DNA of 64,000 nucleotides, from contig NZ_WHSB02000003.1 in NCBI RefSeq assembly GCF_010994755.1, positions 558,001 to 622,000 on the forward strand. Direction: 5' to 3'. A model generated the notes under the pieces. That model had not been told where the DNA came from. It searched no databases and saw only the letters and a list, made by a program, of their open reading frames with translations. The first letter of the stretch is position 1; each line of letters opens with the position of its first letter. This document shows, one piece after another, positions 27,427-35,211 of this stretch. The stretch comes from Shinella lacus (lineage in GTDB: Bacteria; Pseudomonadota; Alphaproteobacteria; Rhizobiales; Rhizobiaceae). A program made the translations under genes and the position numbers.

Positions 27427-28599
27427 TCAGTTTGCGGATGCGGCTGTTATCGCCGCTTCCAGATCCCTCCACAGGGCCTCGGTTCCCTCCAGGCCGACAT
27501 GGAGACGCACGGACCGCGCATCGATGCCGAAGGCATGCGCGGAATTCGGTTGGGCCTTCTGCTGCAACACCACCTCGCCCGGCACGATCAGGCTCTCATG
27601 CCCGCCCCAGGAGACGCCGAGCTTGAAAAGCTGGAGGTGATCGGCAAAGGCGCGGATATCGATGCCCTCGCGGAAGGTGAAGGAGAACAGGCCGGACGTG
27701 CCGGTGAGCCCCGGCGGCAGGCGGTTGGCGAGCGCTGGGTGAAACACCTTGTCGACGATATCGAGCGCTTGCAGGCGGTTGGCGATGTCGAGCGCCGAGG
27801 CCTCGTGCGCCTTCATGCGGATCGGCAGCGTGCGCAGCCCGCGCACCAGCAGCCAGGCATCGAAGGGCGAGAGCTTTCCGCCGAGATAGGGATAGGCCTC
27901 CGAGCGGATGCGGCCGATCAGCTCCTTGGAGCCTGCGACGACACCGGCAACGACATCGCTGTGCCCGCCGATATATTTCGAGGCCGAATGCAGCACGAGA
28001 TCGACGCCAAGCGTCAGCGGGCGCTGGAAGATCGGGCTCGCCCAGCTGTTGTCGATGACGCTGACGACGCCGTGGCTCTTGGCAAGGGCCGCAAGCGCAC
28101 CGACATCATGCGCCTCCATCACCCAGCTCGTCGGGCTTTCCAGGTAGAGCAGCTTTGCACCCGGCAGCGCCTTGGCAACCGCCTCCTCGTCGCGACCGTC
28201 GACATAGGTCACCTCGACCTTCATGCGCTTGAGGTGCGTGCCGAACAGGCGGAAGGCATCCGGGTAGCAATGGCGCACCGCCACGATGCGGTCGCCCGGC
28301 TCGACGAAGGTGAGCACGGTGGACGAAATCGACGCCATGCCGCTCGCAAACCCCAGCGCATCCTCGGCGCCTTCGAGCTTCGCCAGCATGTCCTCGAAGG
28401 CCCGCACCGTCGGGTTCAGGCCGCGCGTATAGATCGGCCGCACGATCTCGCCGCGATAGGCGGCCACCATCTCGTCATAGCTGCCGAAGGTGAAGAGCGA
28501 GGTCTGCACGATCGGCGGCACCACGGCCTCGAAGGCGTTCGCCTCGTCATGGGCGACGATAAGGGAGGCAAAGTCGAACGGATCGGCTCCGTTGATCAT
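27427..28599 (-). CDS. Cys/Met-metabolism PLP enzyme (cystathionine gamma-lyase/synthase family)
   Basis: A 390-residue fold-type I PLP enzyme. The Schiff-base lysine is K208 in SASKYIGGHSD. The conserved YTRGLNPTV near residue 57, SGMASISS, ESPTSWVMEAHD and VIDNSWASPIFQRPL all match this family, which makes or breaks C-S bonds beside the gamma or beta carbon of amino acids. The ATG at 28599 overlaps the GntR stop as ATGA. It is followed after 40 bp by the binding-protein gene. The true substrate is unknown; a role in a sulfur or selenium compound brought in by the importer is one reading. Confidence 0.9.
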   Translation of the reverse strand: MINGADPFDFASLIVAHDEANAFEAVVPPIVQTSLFTFGSYDEMVAAYRGEIVRPIYTRGLNPTVRAFEDMLAKLEGAEDALGFASGMASISSTVLTFVEPGDRIVAVRHCYPDAFRLFGTHLKRMKVEVTYVDGRDEEAVAKALPGAKLLYLESPTSWVMEAHDVGALAALAKSHGVVSVIDNSWASPIFQRPLTLGVDLVLHSASKYIGGHSDVVAGVVAGSKELIGRIRSEAYPYLGGKLSPFDAWLLVRGLRTLPIRMKAHEASALDIANRLQALDIVDKVFHPALANRLPPGLTGTSGLFSFTFREGIDIRAFADHLQLFKLGVSWGGHESLIVPGEVVLQQKAQPNSAHAFGIDARSVRLHVGLEGTEALWRDLEAAITAASAN

Positions 28600-29318
28600 C
28601 GGGACATGTCCTTGATGTCTTCCTCGACCACGGCGAGGATTTTTAAGGTTTCCACCCGCGCAGCCTCGGGGTCTTCGGCGGCGATGGCGTTGAAGAGTGT
28701 GCGGTGGAAGGGAAAGGAGCGGCGGGCGAAATCCGGCCGGTTGAACGGCTTTTCCCAGAACCGCTCGAAGGCGCCGCGCATCTGCTCCAGAAGCTGCTTG
28801 AACAGCGGATTGTGCGTGGCATCGTAAATGGCGAGGTGGAAGGCCAGGTCTTCCGGGCCGGACGTGCCCTTGGCGAGATGCACGCGCTCCATCTCGTCGA
28901 GCTTCTCCTCGATATTGACGAGATCCTCCGTCGTGCGCCGCCGCGCGGCCACCATGCCGGCCTCGCATTCGATGCCGCGGCGAACCTCCAGCGTCTGGAG
29001 CAGCACGTCGCGCAGATGGATCGCATCGAAGGAGAGCGGCATGTGCACGGTGGCGCTGGTCACCGGCTTCAAGAGATAGGTGCCGCTGCCCTTGCGGCTT
29101 TCCATCACGCCGAGCGCCTGAAAATGCCGGATCGCCTCGCGGATCGTCGAGCGGCCCACGGCAAGCGCCGCCATCAGCTCGCGTTCGGCGGGCAGCCGGT
29201 CGCCGGCCTGCAGGTTCGCGCGGTCGATATAGGACGCCACGGCCTCGGTCACCTGTCGCGCCCGGTCGATGGGCGGCAACGGCTCGATCTGCGGCCTGTC
29301 GCTCGGCTCGGTTGGCAT
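28596..29318 (-). CDS. GntR-family (FadR/FCD) transcriptional regulator
   Basis: A 240-residue regulator. The N-terminal winged helix includes LPAERELMAALAVGRSTIRE and then GVMESRKGSGTYL. The FCD domain from about residue 95 has the metal/ligand histidines in LAFHLAIYDATHN and FPFHRTLFNAI. It is the first gene of the operon and overlaps the PLP-enzyme start by 4 bases, so it probably autoregulates together with the lyase and importer. The inducer is likely the transported compound. Confidence 0.93.
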   Translation of the reverse strand: MPTEPSDRPQIEPLPPIDRARQVTEAVASYIDRANLQAGDRLPAERELMAALAVGRSTIREAIRHFQALGVMESRKGSGTYLLKPVTSATVHMPLSFDAIHLRDVLLQTLEVRRGIECEAGMVAARRRTTEDLVNIEEKLDEMERVHLAKGTSGPEDLAFHLAIYDATHNPLFKQLLEQMRGAFERFWEKPFNRPDFARRSFPFHRTLFNAIAAEDPEAARVETLKILAVVEEDIKDMSR

Positions 29319-29353
29319 GATGCCAATTCCCCTGTTCGTGTCAGCTTCTCAAA

Positions 29354-29365
29354 TTGGTCTGACAT
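29354..29365. promoter_or_regulatory. Candidate GntR/FCD operator
   Basis: TTGGTCTGACAT fits the FCD-subfamily half-site pattern T-GGT-N3-AC-A and lies 36 bp before the GntR start. Binding by the adjacent regulator is inference. Confidence 0.45.
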
Positions 29366-29413
29366 CTTAGCATTATGCGGCACGCTTGCTCTGTCAAGCG
29401 GCAATCAAGGGGA

Positions 29414-29989
29414 TTAATTCGCGGGCCGCATGGGAACGACGGAGCGGCACCAGTCCTCCAGCACGCGCCGCATCGCCGTCTCGAAGGGCTCGGCCTGCGT
29501 GAATGCCAACCAGGTATGGGCGCCCTGCCAGATGCAGGCCATCTGCCAGCCGAGGCGCTCCGCCTCCTGCGGTTCGGCGGAAAGGCGCCGCCCGAGCGCC
29601 TCGACGATCTGCCGCGCCCACCGCGCGCCCCGCGCCCGCAGCACGGGATCGCGCACGTCTTCCCGAAGCAGCAGCAGCCCGTCGCTGGCGTTCTGGTCGG
29701 CAAGCTCCGGCGGCATCAGCCGCATCAGCAGATCCACGGCGCCGGCGACGGTGACAGGCAGCTCGGCATCAGCCGCGGCCGTATCCGCATCGAGGCGATC
29801 CCAGCTTCGCAGCAGGATCGACCGGACCAGGCCCTGCCGGTCGCCATAGCGTTGAACGAGGGTTGCCGCCGCCAGCCCGCAGGCCCCCGCCGCCTTGGCG
29901 AAGGTCAGGTTGTCCGGGCCAATGGTGAGGATGAGCGACAGCAGCGAATCGAGCACCGCTTCGTCGGAAATGGTCTTGTTTCTTGTCAT
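29414..29989 (-). CDS. TetR-family transcriptional regulator
   Basis: A 191-residue protein. The N-terminal helix-turn-helix is TFAKAAGACGLAAATLVQRYG, seen in shorter pieces; the remainder is an alpha-helical ligand domain. The ATG at 29989 marks the start; longer openings would enter the divergent gene. It is divergent from a DHFR-like reductase gene with only 48 bp between starts, the classic arrangement for a local repressor. Confidence 0.88.
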   Translation of the reverse strand: MTRNKTISDEAVLDSLLSLILTIGPDNLTFAKAAGACGLAAATLVQRYGDRQGLVRSILLRSWDRLDADTAAADAELPVTVAGAVDLLMRLMPPELADQNASDGLLLLREDVRDPVLRARGARWARQIVEALGRRLSAEPQEAERLGWQMACIWQGAHTWLAFTQAEPFETAMRRVLEDWCRSVVPMRPAN

Positions 29990-29999
29990 GATTCTTTTT

Positions 30000-30019
30000 A
30001 TAAACGTATGTTCATTTAT
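30000..30019. promoter_or_regulatory. Imperfect palindrome between tetR-like and DHFR-like genes
   Basis: The 20-bp element ATAAACGTATGTTCATTTAT has ATAAA and TTTAT arms with partial inner symmetry. It lies midway between the two divergent starts, where a TetR dimer would be expected to bind. It is also the AT-rich part of both promoters. Confidence 0.45.
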
Positions 30020-30037
30020 GTAAAGGAGGAGCGTTCG

Positions 30038-30562
30038 ATGGCAAGGATTCTGGGTTACATCGCGGCAAGTCTCGACGGTTACATTGCTACCGAGGATGAC
30101 GGGCTCGACTGGCTGTTCAAATATGACAGCGACAATCTCGGCGAACACGATTACCGCCTCTTCATCAAGCACATCCGCACCGTCGTCATGGGCCGCGGCA
30201 CCTATGATTTCATTGCGAAAGAACCTTCGCCCTGGGCCTACGGCGACCAGCGCGTCATCGTGGTCACATCCAACCCTATCCCCGATCCCAAGGGCGCTCT
30301 GGAGGTCAGAGACGACGTCGACGCCCTCATCGCCGAACTGCGCGCGCTCGACGACGGCGATGTCTGGATGCTCGGTGGAGGAAAGCTGCAGATGGCGTTC
30401 CTGGAGCGCGATGCACTGGATGAAATCGAGATCTACATCATCCCGGAAATGCTGGGTGGCGGACGTCCGCTTTTTCCCGCAACGGGCTTTCGCTCCACCC
30501 CGACGCTGGTCAGCGCCAAGGCGTTGGGCCAGGGCGTGCGCCTGCACTACAAATGGCGTTGA
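30038..30562 (+). CDS. DHFR/RibD C-terminal-like reductase
   Basis: A 174-residue protein of the dihydrofolate reductase-like/RibD_C family, probably an NADPH-dependent reductase. The start MARILGYIAASLDGYIA, VVMGRGTYDF, RVIVVTSNP and VWMLGGGKL match the family. The ATG at 30038 follows a strong AAAGGAGGAG. It is likely repressed by the divergent TetR protein. The substrate is not known; members range from true RibD to reductases of unknown role. Confidence 0.88.
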   Translation: MARILGYIAASLDGYIATEDDGLDWLFKYDSDNLGEHDYRLFIKHIRTVVMGRGTYDFIAKEPSPWAYGDQRVIVVTSNPIPDPKGALEVRDDVDALIAELRALDDGDVWMLGGGKLQMAFLERDALDEIEIYIIPEMLGGGRPLFPATGFRSTPTLVSAKALGQGVRLHYKWR

Positions 30563-30578
30563 GGCGAGCCGGGCCGCG

Positions 30579-30594
30579 TAACCCTCCAGGGTTA
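30579..30594. other. Short palindrome after the DHFR-like gene
   Basis: TAACCCT-CC-AGGGTTA has perfect 7-bp arms. It lies 16 bp after the reductase stop and 56 bp before the permease start. It could be a weak terminator or an operator for the permease. Confidence 0.35.
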
Positions 30595-30650
30595 TTGGCT
30601 TTGCCGCCGGTTTCCCCGACCCTTCGGGCCTGTCTTCTGAGGAGGGGAAC

Positions 30651-31985
30651 ATGACGCAAAATACTATCAAGCTGGACCGCACCCTTGGCCTGTGGTCCGT
30701 GGTGCTGTTCGGTCTCGCCTATATGACGCCGATGATCGTCTTCGGCACGTTCGGGGCTCTCGCCTCGGCGAGCCAGGGCACCACGGCGATGGCCTATTTC
30801 ATCGCGGCGCTGGCGATTTTCCTGACGGCAGCGAGCTACGGCATCATGGCGAAGGTCTATCCGGTTGCCGGATCGGCCTATACCTATGCCCGCAAGTCGC
30901 TGAATTCCGGCGCCGGCTTTCTCGTCGGCTGGGCCGTGCTGCTCGATTATTTCTTCCTGCCGATGGTCATCTGGCTGATCGGTGCCGCCTATCTGAGCTC
31001 GGCCTTCCCGGCGGTTCCGGCCTGGCTGTGGATCGTCGGTTTCATCGTGCTGACGACCGCCGTCAACGTCATCGGCATCGCCTTCGCCAACCGGGTGAAC
31101 GTCGTGCTCATGCTGGTGCAGCTCGCGGTTCTGGTCGCTTTCGTGGCGCTCGCCGCCCGCTATGTCGCCGCCCTCAACGGCGCGTCCGGCCTCGTCTCGG
31201 TCCGGCCGTTCTTCGAGGCCGGCGTGCCCTTCAGCGCCTCCGTCGCGGGTGCAGCCATCGCCGCCTATTCGTTCCTCGGCTTCGATGCCGTCTCCACGCT
31301 GACGGAAGAGACCCGGGATCCCACCCGCACCATGCCGAAGGCGATCATGATCATCGCCGTCATCGGCGGCATCATCTTCACCGGCTCGGCCTACATCACC
31401 CAGCTCGCGCATCCCGGCGGCGAGTTCACTTCCGTCGATTCCGCCGCATCGGAAATCGCCCTGATGATCGGCGGCGACCTGTTCGTCACGGTGTTCCTTG
31501 CCACGCTGGTGGTCGCGCAGTTCACCTCCGGCCTTGCCGCGCAGGCGAGCGTCGGCCGGCTGCTCTTCGCCATGGGGCGCGACGGCGTGCTGCCGGCGAG
31601 CATCTTCGGCAAACTGCATGAAAAATGGCGCACGCCTGTGCTCAACCTCGTCGTCGTCGGCATCGTCGGCCTGCTCGCGCTGACGCTCGACATCACGACC
31701 TCGACGTCCTTCATCAACTTCGGCGCCTTCCTCGCCTTCACTGCCGTCAACGTCTCGGTGATCGCGCTCTACCTGAAGGAAAATCCGATCGTCCGGCCGC
31801 TCGGCCCGCTTCTCGGGCTTGCCGTTCCGGCCGTTGGCGCGGTCTGCGACCTGTTCCTGCTGTGGAACCTCGATGGGCACGCCAAGCTGCTGGGCGTGAT
31901 CTGGCTGGCGATCGGCGTCTGCTACCTCGCCTATCTCACCCGGTTCTTCCAGGCCGCACCGCCCGAAGTGGAGTTCGTCGAATAG
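30651..31985 (+). CDS. APC-family amino acid/polyamine permease
   Basis: A 444-residue secondary transporter with about 12 hydrophobic segments. The N-terminal LGLWSVVLFGLAYMTPMIVFG in two parts, PVAGSAYTYARKSLNS and SFLGFDAVSTLTEETRDPTR match the APC superfamily, with PuuP-like putrescine importers as one relative. The start follows GAGGAGGGGAAC. It abuts the convergent LuxR-type gene with no gap. A polyamine or amine substrate would agree with the rest of the region but is not proven. Confidence 0.9.
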   Translation: MTQNTIKLDRTLGLWSVVLFGLAYMTPMIVFGTFGALASASQGTTAMAYFIAALAIFLTAASYGIMAKVYPVAGSAYTYARKSLNSGAGFLVGWAVLLDYFFLPMVIWLIGAAYLSSAFPAVPAWLWIVGFIVLTTAVNVIGIAFANRVNVVLMLVQLAVLVAFVALAARYVAALNGASGLVSVRPFFEAGVPFSASVAGAAIAAYSFLGFDAVSTLTEETRDPTRTMPKAIMIIAVIGGIIFTGSAYITQLAHPGGEFTSVDSAASEIALMIGGDLFVTVFLATLVVAQFTSGLAAQASVGRLLFAMGRDGVLPASIFGKLHEKWRTPVLNLVVVGIVGLLALTLDITTSTSFINFGAFLAFTAVNVSVIALYLKENPIVRPLGPLLGLAVPAVGAVCDLFLLWNLDGHAKLLGVIWLAIGVCYLAYLTRFFQAAPPEVEFVE

Positions 31986-32759
31986 TCAGCGACGGCTCAA
32001 GAAGAGATGGAAGAGTTCCGCCTGGCTGGAAATGGTGAGTTTTGCATAGACCTGCCGGCGGTGCACTTTCACCGTATTGGGCGAAAGCCCGAGCGTCGCG
32101 GCGATGGAATAGGTCGAGTGACCCTTGAGGATGAGGGTCACGATCTCCAGCTCCCGTTTCGAAAGCAACGGATGGCTGATCGTCGCCGCGGCATTCGCCT
32201 CCCCGGCCTGCGGCTGGAACCGGGCATGCCAGTGTTTTTCGGCAAGTGCGCGCACCAGCGGCGCCGCACTTTCCAGCCGCGCGATGTCGCGCTTGGAGAA
32301 GACGGGCACCGCGCCGATGCGCGAGAGCGACAGCACCGCATCGACATGCTGAAGCTTCAGGATGAAGCCGATCTCGTCGACGATGCCCGTCGCCTGGTAG
32401 TGGCGCCGGTAATATTCCGTCTCGGTAAAGCGGTCCGGCGCCAGCCGCCGCATCACCAGCACGGTCGGCTGCGGCGAATTGCGGACGGCATCGTAGAACG
32501 GGTCGAGAATATAGGCGCCTGCCAAATAGTGCTCGACGATGGTGGTGCGGTCGCCGACGATGCGATCGTTGTCGAGATCGAAGGCCTTGCCGTTTGCGGC
32601 ATAGGCAAAGCCGTTCATCATCTCGAAGGACACGAGATGGCGCAGCGCGCGCTCCAGTGCTTCGGGGAAACCCGGCTCGCCGAGCGCCCATACCGCCTTG
32701 GCGATCCCCGCGTTCCACAGGTCGGCATGGTTTCCCGTCAGGCCCGCTTTCGTTACCAA
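31986..32759 (-). CDS. LuxR-family transcriptional regulator (GerE-type HTH)
   Basis: The C-terminal 65 residues are a GerE helix-turn-helix: LSKRELEIVTLILKGHS, then LGLSPNTVKVHRRQVYAKL. The N-terminal part (about 190 residues) is not a receiver domain; no phospho-acceptor pattern is seen. The start is uncertain. I give the TTG at 32759 after GGGGGTTGGAC (257 residues); an ATG at 32810 would overlap the divergent amidase start and leave no promoter. It is divergent from the amidase and convergent with the permease, and may control both. Confidence 0.85.
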   Translation of the reverse strand: MVTKAGLTGNHADLWNAGIAKAVWALGEPGFPEALERALRHLVSFEMMNGFAYAANGKAFDLDNDRIVGDRTTIVEHYLAGAYILDPFYDAVRNSPQPTVLVMRRLAPDRFTETEYYRRHYQATGIVDEIGFILKLQHVDAVLSLSRIGAVPVFSKRDIARLESAAPLVRALAEKHWHARFQPQAGEANAAATISHPLLSKRELEIVTLILKGHSTYSIAATLGLSPNTVKVHRRQVYAKLTISSQAELFHLFLSRR

Positions 32760-32808
32760 GTCCAACCCCCGTTTGTCGAAACCAAGACCTAGCACGGAGT
32801 CCGCCGCC

Positions 32809-34248
32809 ATGCAGACTGTTTCTCGCGCCGCCTCGCAGGCCCATCCGCTCGATCTTCCGGCAACGGAAATCGCGGCCGGCATTCGCGCCGGCGCTTTCTC
32901 GGCCGAGTCCGTGGTGGCCGAATCCCTGCGCCGTGCAAAAATCGTCGACCAGGCGCTGAACGCCTTCACGCTCCTTCGGGAAGAGGCCGCGCTGGCCTCG
33001 GCGCGGGAGGCCGATCGGCAGGTTACGTCCGGCGCCGCGACGCCCGGCCTGATCGGTGTTCCCTTCGCCGCCAAGGATCTCACGCCCACCCGCGGCGACC
33101 TCACGACGCTCGGGTCGTGGACGCAGGGGGGTTGGGTTCCCACCGAAACGGCGCTGTGCATCGCCCGCCTCGAAGCCGCCGGCGCGATCCTCATCGGCAA
33201 GACGACGACGCCGGAATTCGCCCATTCCAGCTTCACCGCCAGCCCGCGCTGGGGCATCACGCGCAATCCGTGGAATGTTTCGCGGACCTGCGGCGGCTCG
33301 TCGGGCGGCTCGGCGGTGGCGGTGGCGACGGGCGTCGTGCCCTTTGCCGAAGGCACCGACATGGGCGGCTCCGTGCGCATCCCCGCCGCCCTTTCCGGCA
33401 TCGTGGGCTTCAAGCCGAGCCTCGGGCGCATCCCCATGACGATCCTGCCCAGTGTCTTCGACAATATCTCGCATTTCGGTCCGCTGGCGCGCACCATCGA
33501 GGATGCCGTCGCCTTCATGGCGGTCGCATCCGGTCCCGACGACGCGGACATCACCTCGTTGCCTCTGCCCTTCTCGCCGGAAAAGGCACTCCGTAGCCGT
33601 CTCGCGGGCCGCCGCTTCGCGCTGTCCCTTGACTTCGGCTACTACAGCGTGGACGCACCCGTGCGGTCCGCCATTCTCGCGGCGGTAGATGAGATCCGTG
33701 CCGCCGGCGCCATCGTCGAAACCGTGGATCTTGGCTGGTCGCGGGCCGTCAATGATGGCTGGTACGATCTGTGGTGCGTGTTCATGTCAGCGTTTTTCGG
33801 CGATACGCTCGAAGCATACCGCGAGCGCATGGATCCGCTCGTCGTCGAACTGATCGAACGCGGCCGCACGATGGGCGCCACGCAATACAAGCGCGTGGAA
33901 CTGCTGCGCACCGCGATGTGGAAGGACCTGTCCGCCGTCCTCGCCCGCTATGACGCCCTGCTCTGCCCCACCTGCGCCGTAACCGCGCCCTCGGCCGAGG
34001 CGAACGACAACGACTATGTCGCCGATCTACCGGACGGTCGCTTCCAGGGACTGGATATGACCTGTCCGTTCAACCTCCTCCCGAAATGCCCTGCTTTGTC
34101 GGTGCCCGTGGGCTTGGCCGAGGACGGCCTGCCCGTCGGCCTCCAGATCGTCGGCCGCCGTTACGCCGACGAGGACGTCCTGTCGATCGGCGGCGCCATC
34201 GAGGGCACGCTTCGCCCAATCGGCCGGCCGGAAGGCTGGCGCTGGTAG
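32809..34248 (+). CDS. Amidase-signature family hydrolase
   Basis: A 479-residue amidase. The Ser-cisSer-Lys triad is K89 (PFAAKDL), S164 (GGSSGGS) and S188 (GTDMGGSVRIP). The intervals of 75 and 24 residues are exactly those of the family. It hydrolyses an amide to acid plus ammonia or amine; the substrate is unassigned. It stands next to an APC permease and a LuxR-type regulator, suggesting uptake and breakdown of an amide or amine compound. The start at 32809 was chosen over longer openings that overlap the regulator. Confidence 0.92.
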   Translation: MQTVSRAASQAHPLDLPATEIAAGIRAGAFSAESVVAESLRRAKIVDQALNAFTLLREEAALASAREADRQVTSGAATPGLIGVPFAAKDLTPTRGDLTTLGSWTQGGWVPTETALCIARLEAAGAILIGKTTTPEFAHSSFTASPRWGITRNPWNVSRTCGGSSGGSAVAVATGVVPFAEGTDMGGSVRIPAALSGIVGFKPSLGRIPMTILPSVFDNISHFGPLARTIEDAVAFMAVASGPDDADITSLPLPFSPEKALRSRLAGRRFALSLDFGYYSVDAPVRSAILAAVDEIRAAGAIVETVDLGWSRAVNDGWYDLWCVFMSAFFGDTLEAYRERMDPLVVELIERGRTMGATQYKRVELLRTAMWKDLSAVLARYDALLCPTCAVTAPSAEANDNDYVADLPDGRFQGLDMTCPFNLLPKCPALSVPVGLAEDGLPVGLQIVGRRYADEDVLSIGGAIEGTLRPIGRPEGWRW

Positions 34249-34707
34249 ATGGCTGTCAAATGACATACAATCTATAGGCGATTTTCAGGTGTATGACGGC
34301 GTTGAGCGTATGAGTAATTGGGTAGCATTCAACTCGCCCTACGCGCGAGTTGGTTCAACCTGTGTTCTGAGTGCGCTTTAATCGCGCTGTAGATGTATCT
34401 CGTTCTGAGGCTGTTGTGGATTCAGAATAAATATCAGATTTTTCAGTGCATTGTATCCCGACTTCTTCCGTAAGCTTTGCAAAGATCAGCTTTTATAAAA
34501 CTTAATTCAATATTTACCAGTTAACCAAATATTTACGATCTGCTTAAATCTCATGGTAGCATGGTGTAAATCACTTCAATCAGAGGCGATGCTCCGTGAC
34601 AGGTATCGACAAGAGTTTCCGAAATAGCCTCGGCGAAAAAATACACCTATTGGTAGAGTTTGGTTACGGCCTCCTTCTCCACCGTCATCCGGCGAATTCA
34701 CCCTGGT
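34249..34707. other. AT-rich gene-poor patch
   Basis: This 459-bp stretch is far richer in A and T than the rest of the window. It holds no full gene that I can support. Contents: a 7-bp inverted repeat AACTCGC/GCGAGTT at 34331-34351, two 19-bp direct repeats at 34502-34539, a candidate gene start at 34596, and then the junction with a truncated GNAT gene. It looks like imported DNA or the scar of a deletion. Confidence 0.6.
34502..34539 (+). repeat. Tandem 19-bp direct repeats with CtrA-like spacing
   Basis: TTAATTCAATATTTACCAG is followed directly by TTAACCAAATATTTACGAT. Each unit contains TTAA-N7-TTTAC, one mismatch from the CtrA consensus TTAA-N7-TTAAC. The 19-bp period is close to two helical turns, as for cooperative binding on one DNA face. 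The repeats lie 57 bp upstream of the candidate start at 34596. Confidence 0.5.
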
Positions 34708-34772
34708 CTAGCGGCCGAACCACCTCGCGCCGGAGCCCTGGGAATCTTCGCGGCGGCGCAGCGCCGACATGA
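34596..34772 (+). pseudogene. Possible 5' remnant of a lost gene
   Basis: A GTG preceded by CAGAGGCGAT opens a 58-codon frame beginning VTGIDKSFRNSLGEKIHLLV. The first half reads like protein; the second half becomes Arg/Gly/Pro-rich and is simply the antisense of the neighbouring GNAT fragment. I interpret this as the front of a foreign gene cut off at a junction between about 34690 and 34750. It could also be chance. Confidence 0.25.
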
Positions 34773-35091
34773 CCAGCTTGCCGTCATAGGCGCGAAAATC
34801 CTCGTCGACCGTCCAGCTCGAAAGGTTGCAGCGGACGGCCTCGACGCCCGGATGGTGGAAGTAGAGCGTGAGCATGACGCCGACGACCCACCCCTCGCTC
34901 ACCAGCGCATAGCCGTAGCGCGGAAAATCGCCGACGGCAGGACGCCGCGCCATGCGGGCTAGCGCTTCATCCCAATGCCGCGGCGCGCGCTCGGGAAAAC
35001 CCCGGCCAAGGCAATCGATGACGCCGGGCCAGTCGGCATCCTCGATCGGGCGGCAGACGAGACCTTCCGGCAGAGCACCCAGGACACCCAT
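34708..35091 (-). pseudogene. Truncated GNAT-like acyltransferase (N-terminal part)
   Basis: 127 residues. The first 110 look like the N-terminal half of a GNAT protein: VCRPIEDADWPGVIDCL, ALVSEGWVVGVML and NLSSWTVDEDFRAYDGKLVMSALRR in two blocks, ending in the helix where the acetyl-CoA-binding motif A should lie. The frame then turns into a short low-quality tail (SQGSGARWFGR) and stops. The later beta strands of the fold are missing. The break is near 34745, at the edge of the AT-rich patch, so the gene was probably cut by a rearrangement. The remaining product is unlikely to be active. Confidence 0.6.
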
Positions 35092-35211
35092 TTCGGCTCC
35101 AGTCTAAATCTATGAGTGTGAATCAGTTATTACACACTTAGAGATAGAAAACATGGATTGGCAATCCACTGTTGCGATCAGCGGCGCAAGAGCGATCGGC
35201 GCAATGTGGGT

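Noticed and set aside
32760-32810. N-terminal extension of the LuxR-type gene to the ATG at 32810
   Set aside because: It would overlap the amidase start and leave no divergent promoter; the residues show no conserved character. Not fully excluded.
34331-34351. Inverted repeat AACTCGC/GCGAGTT as a quorum-sensing lux/tra box
   Set aside because: Its core does not match the tra-box pattern; it is more likely a weak terminator for the amidase.
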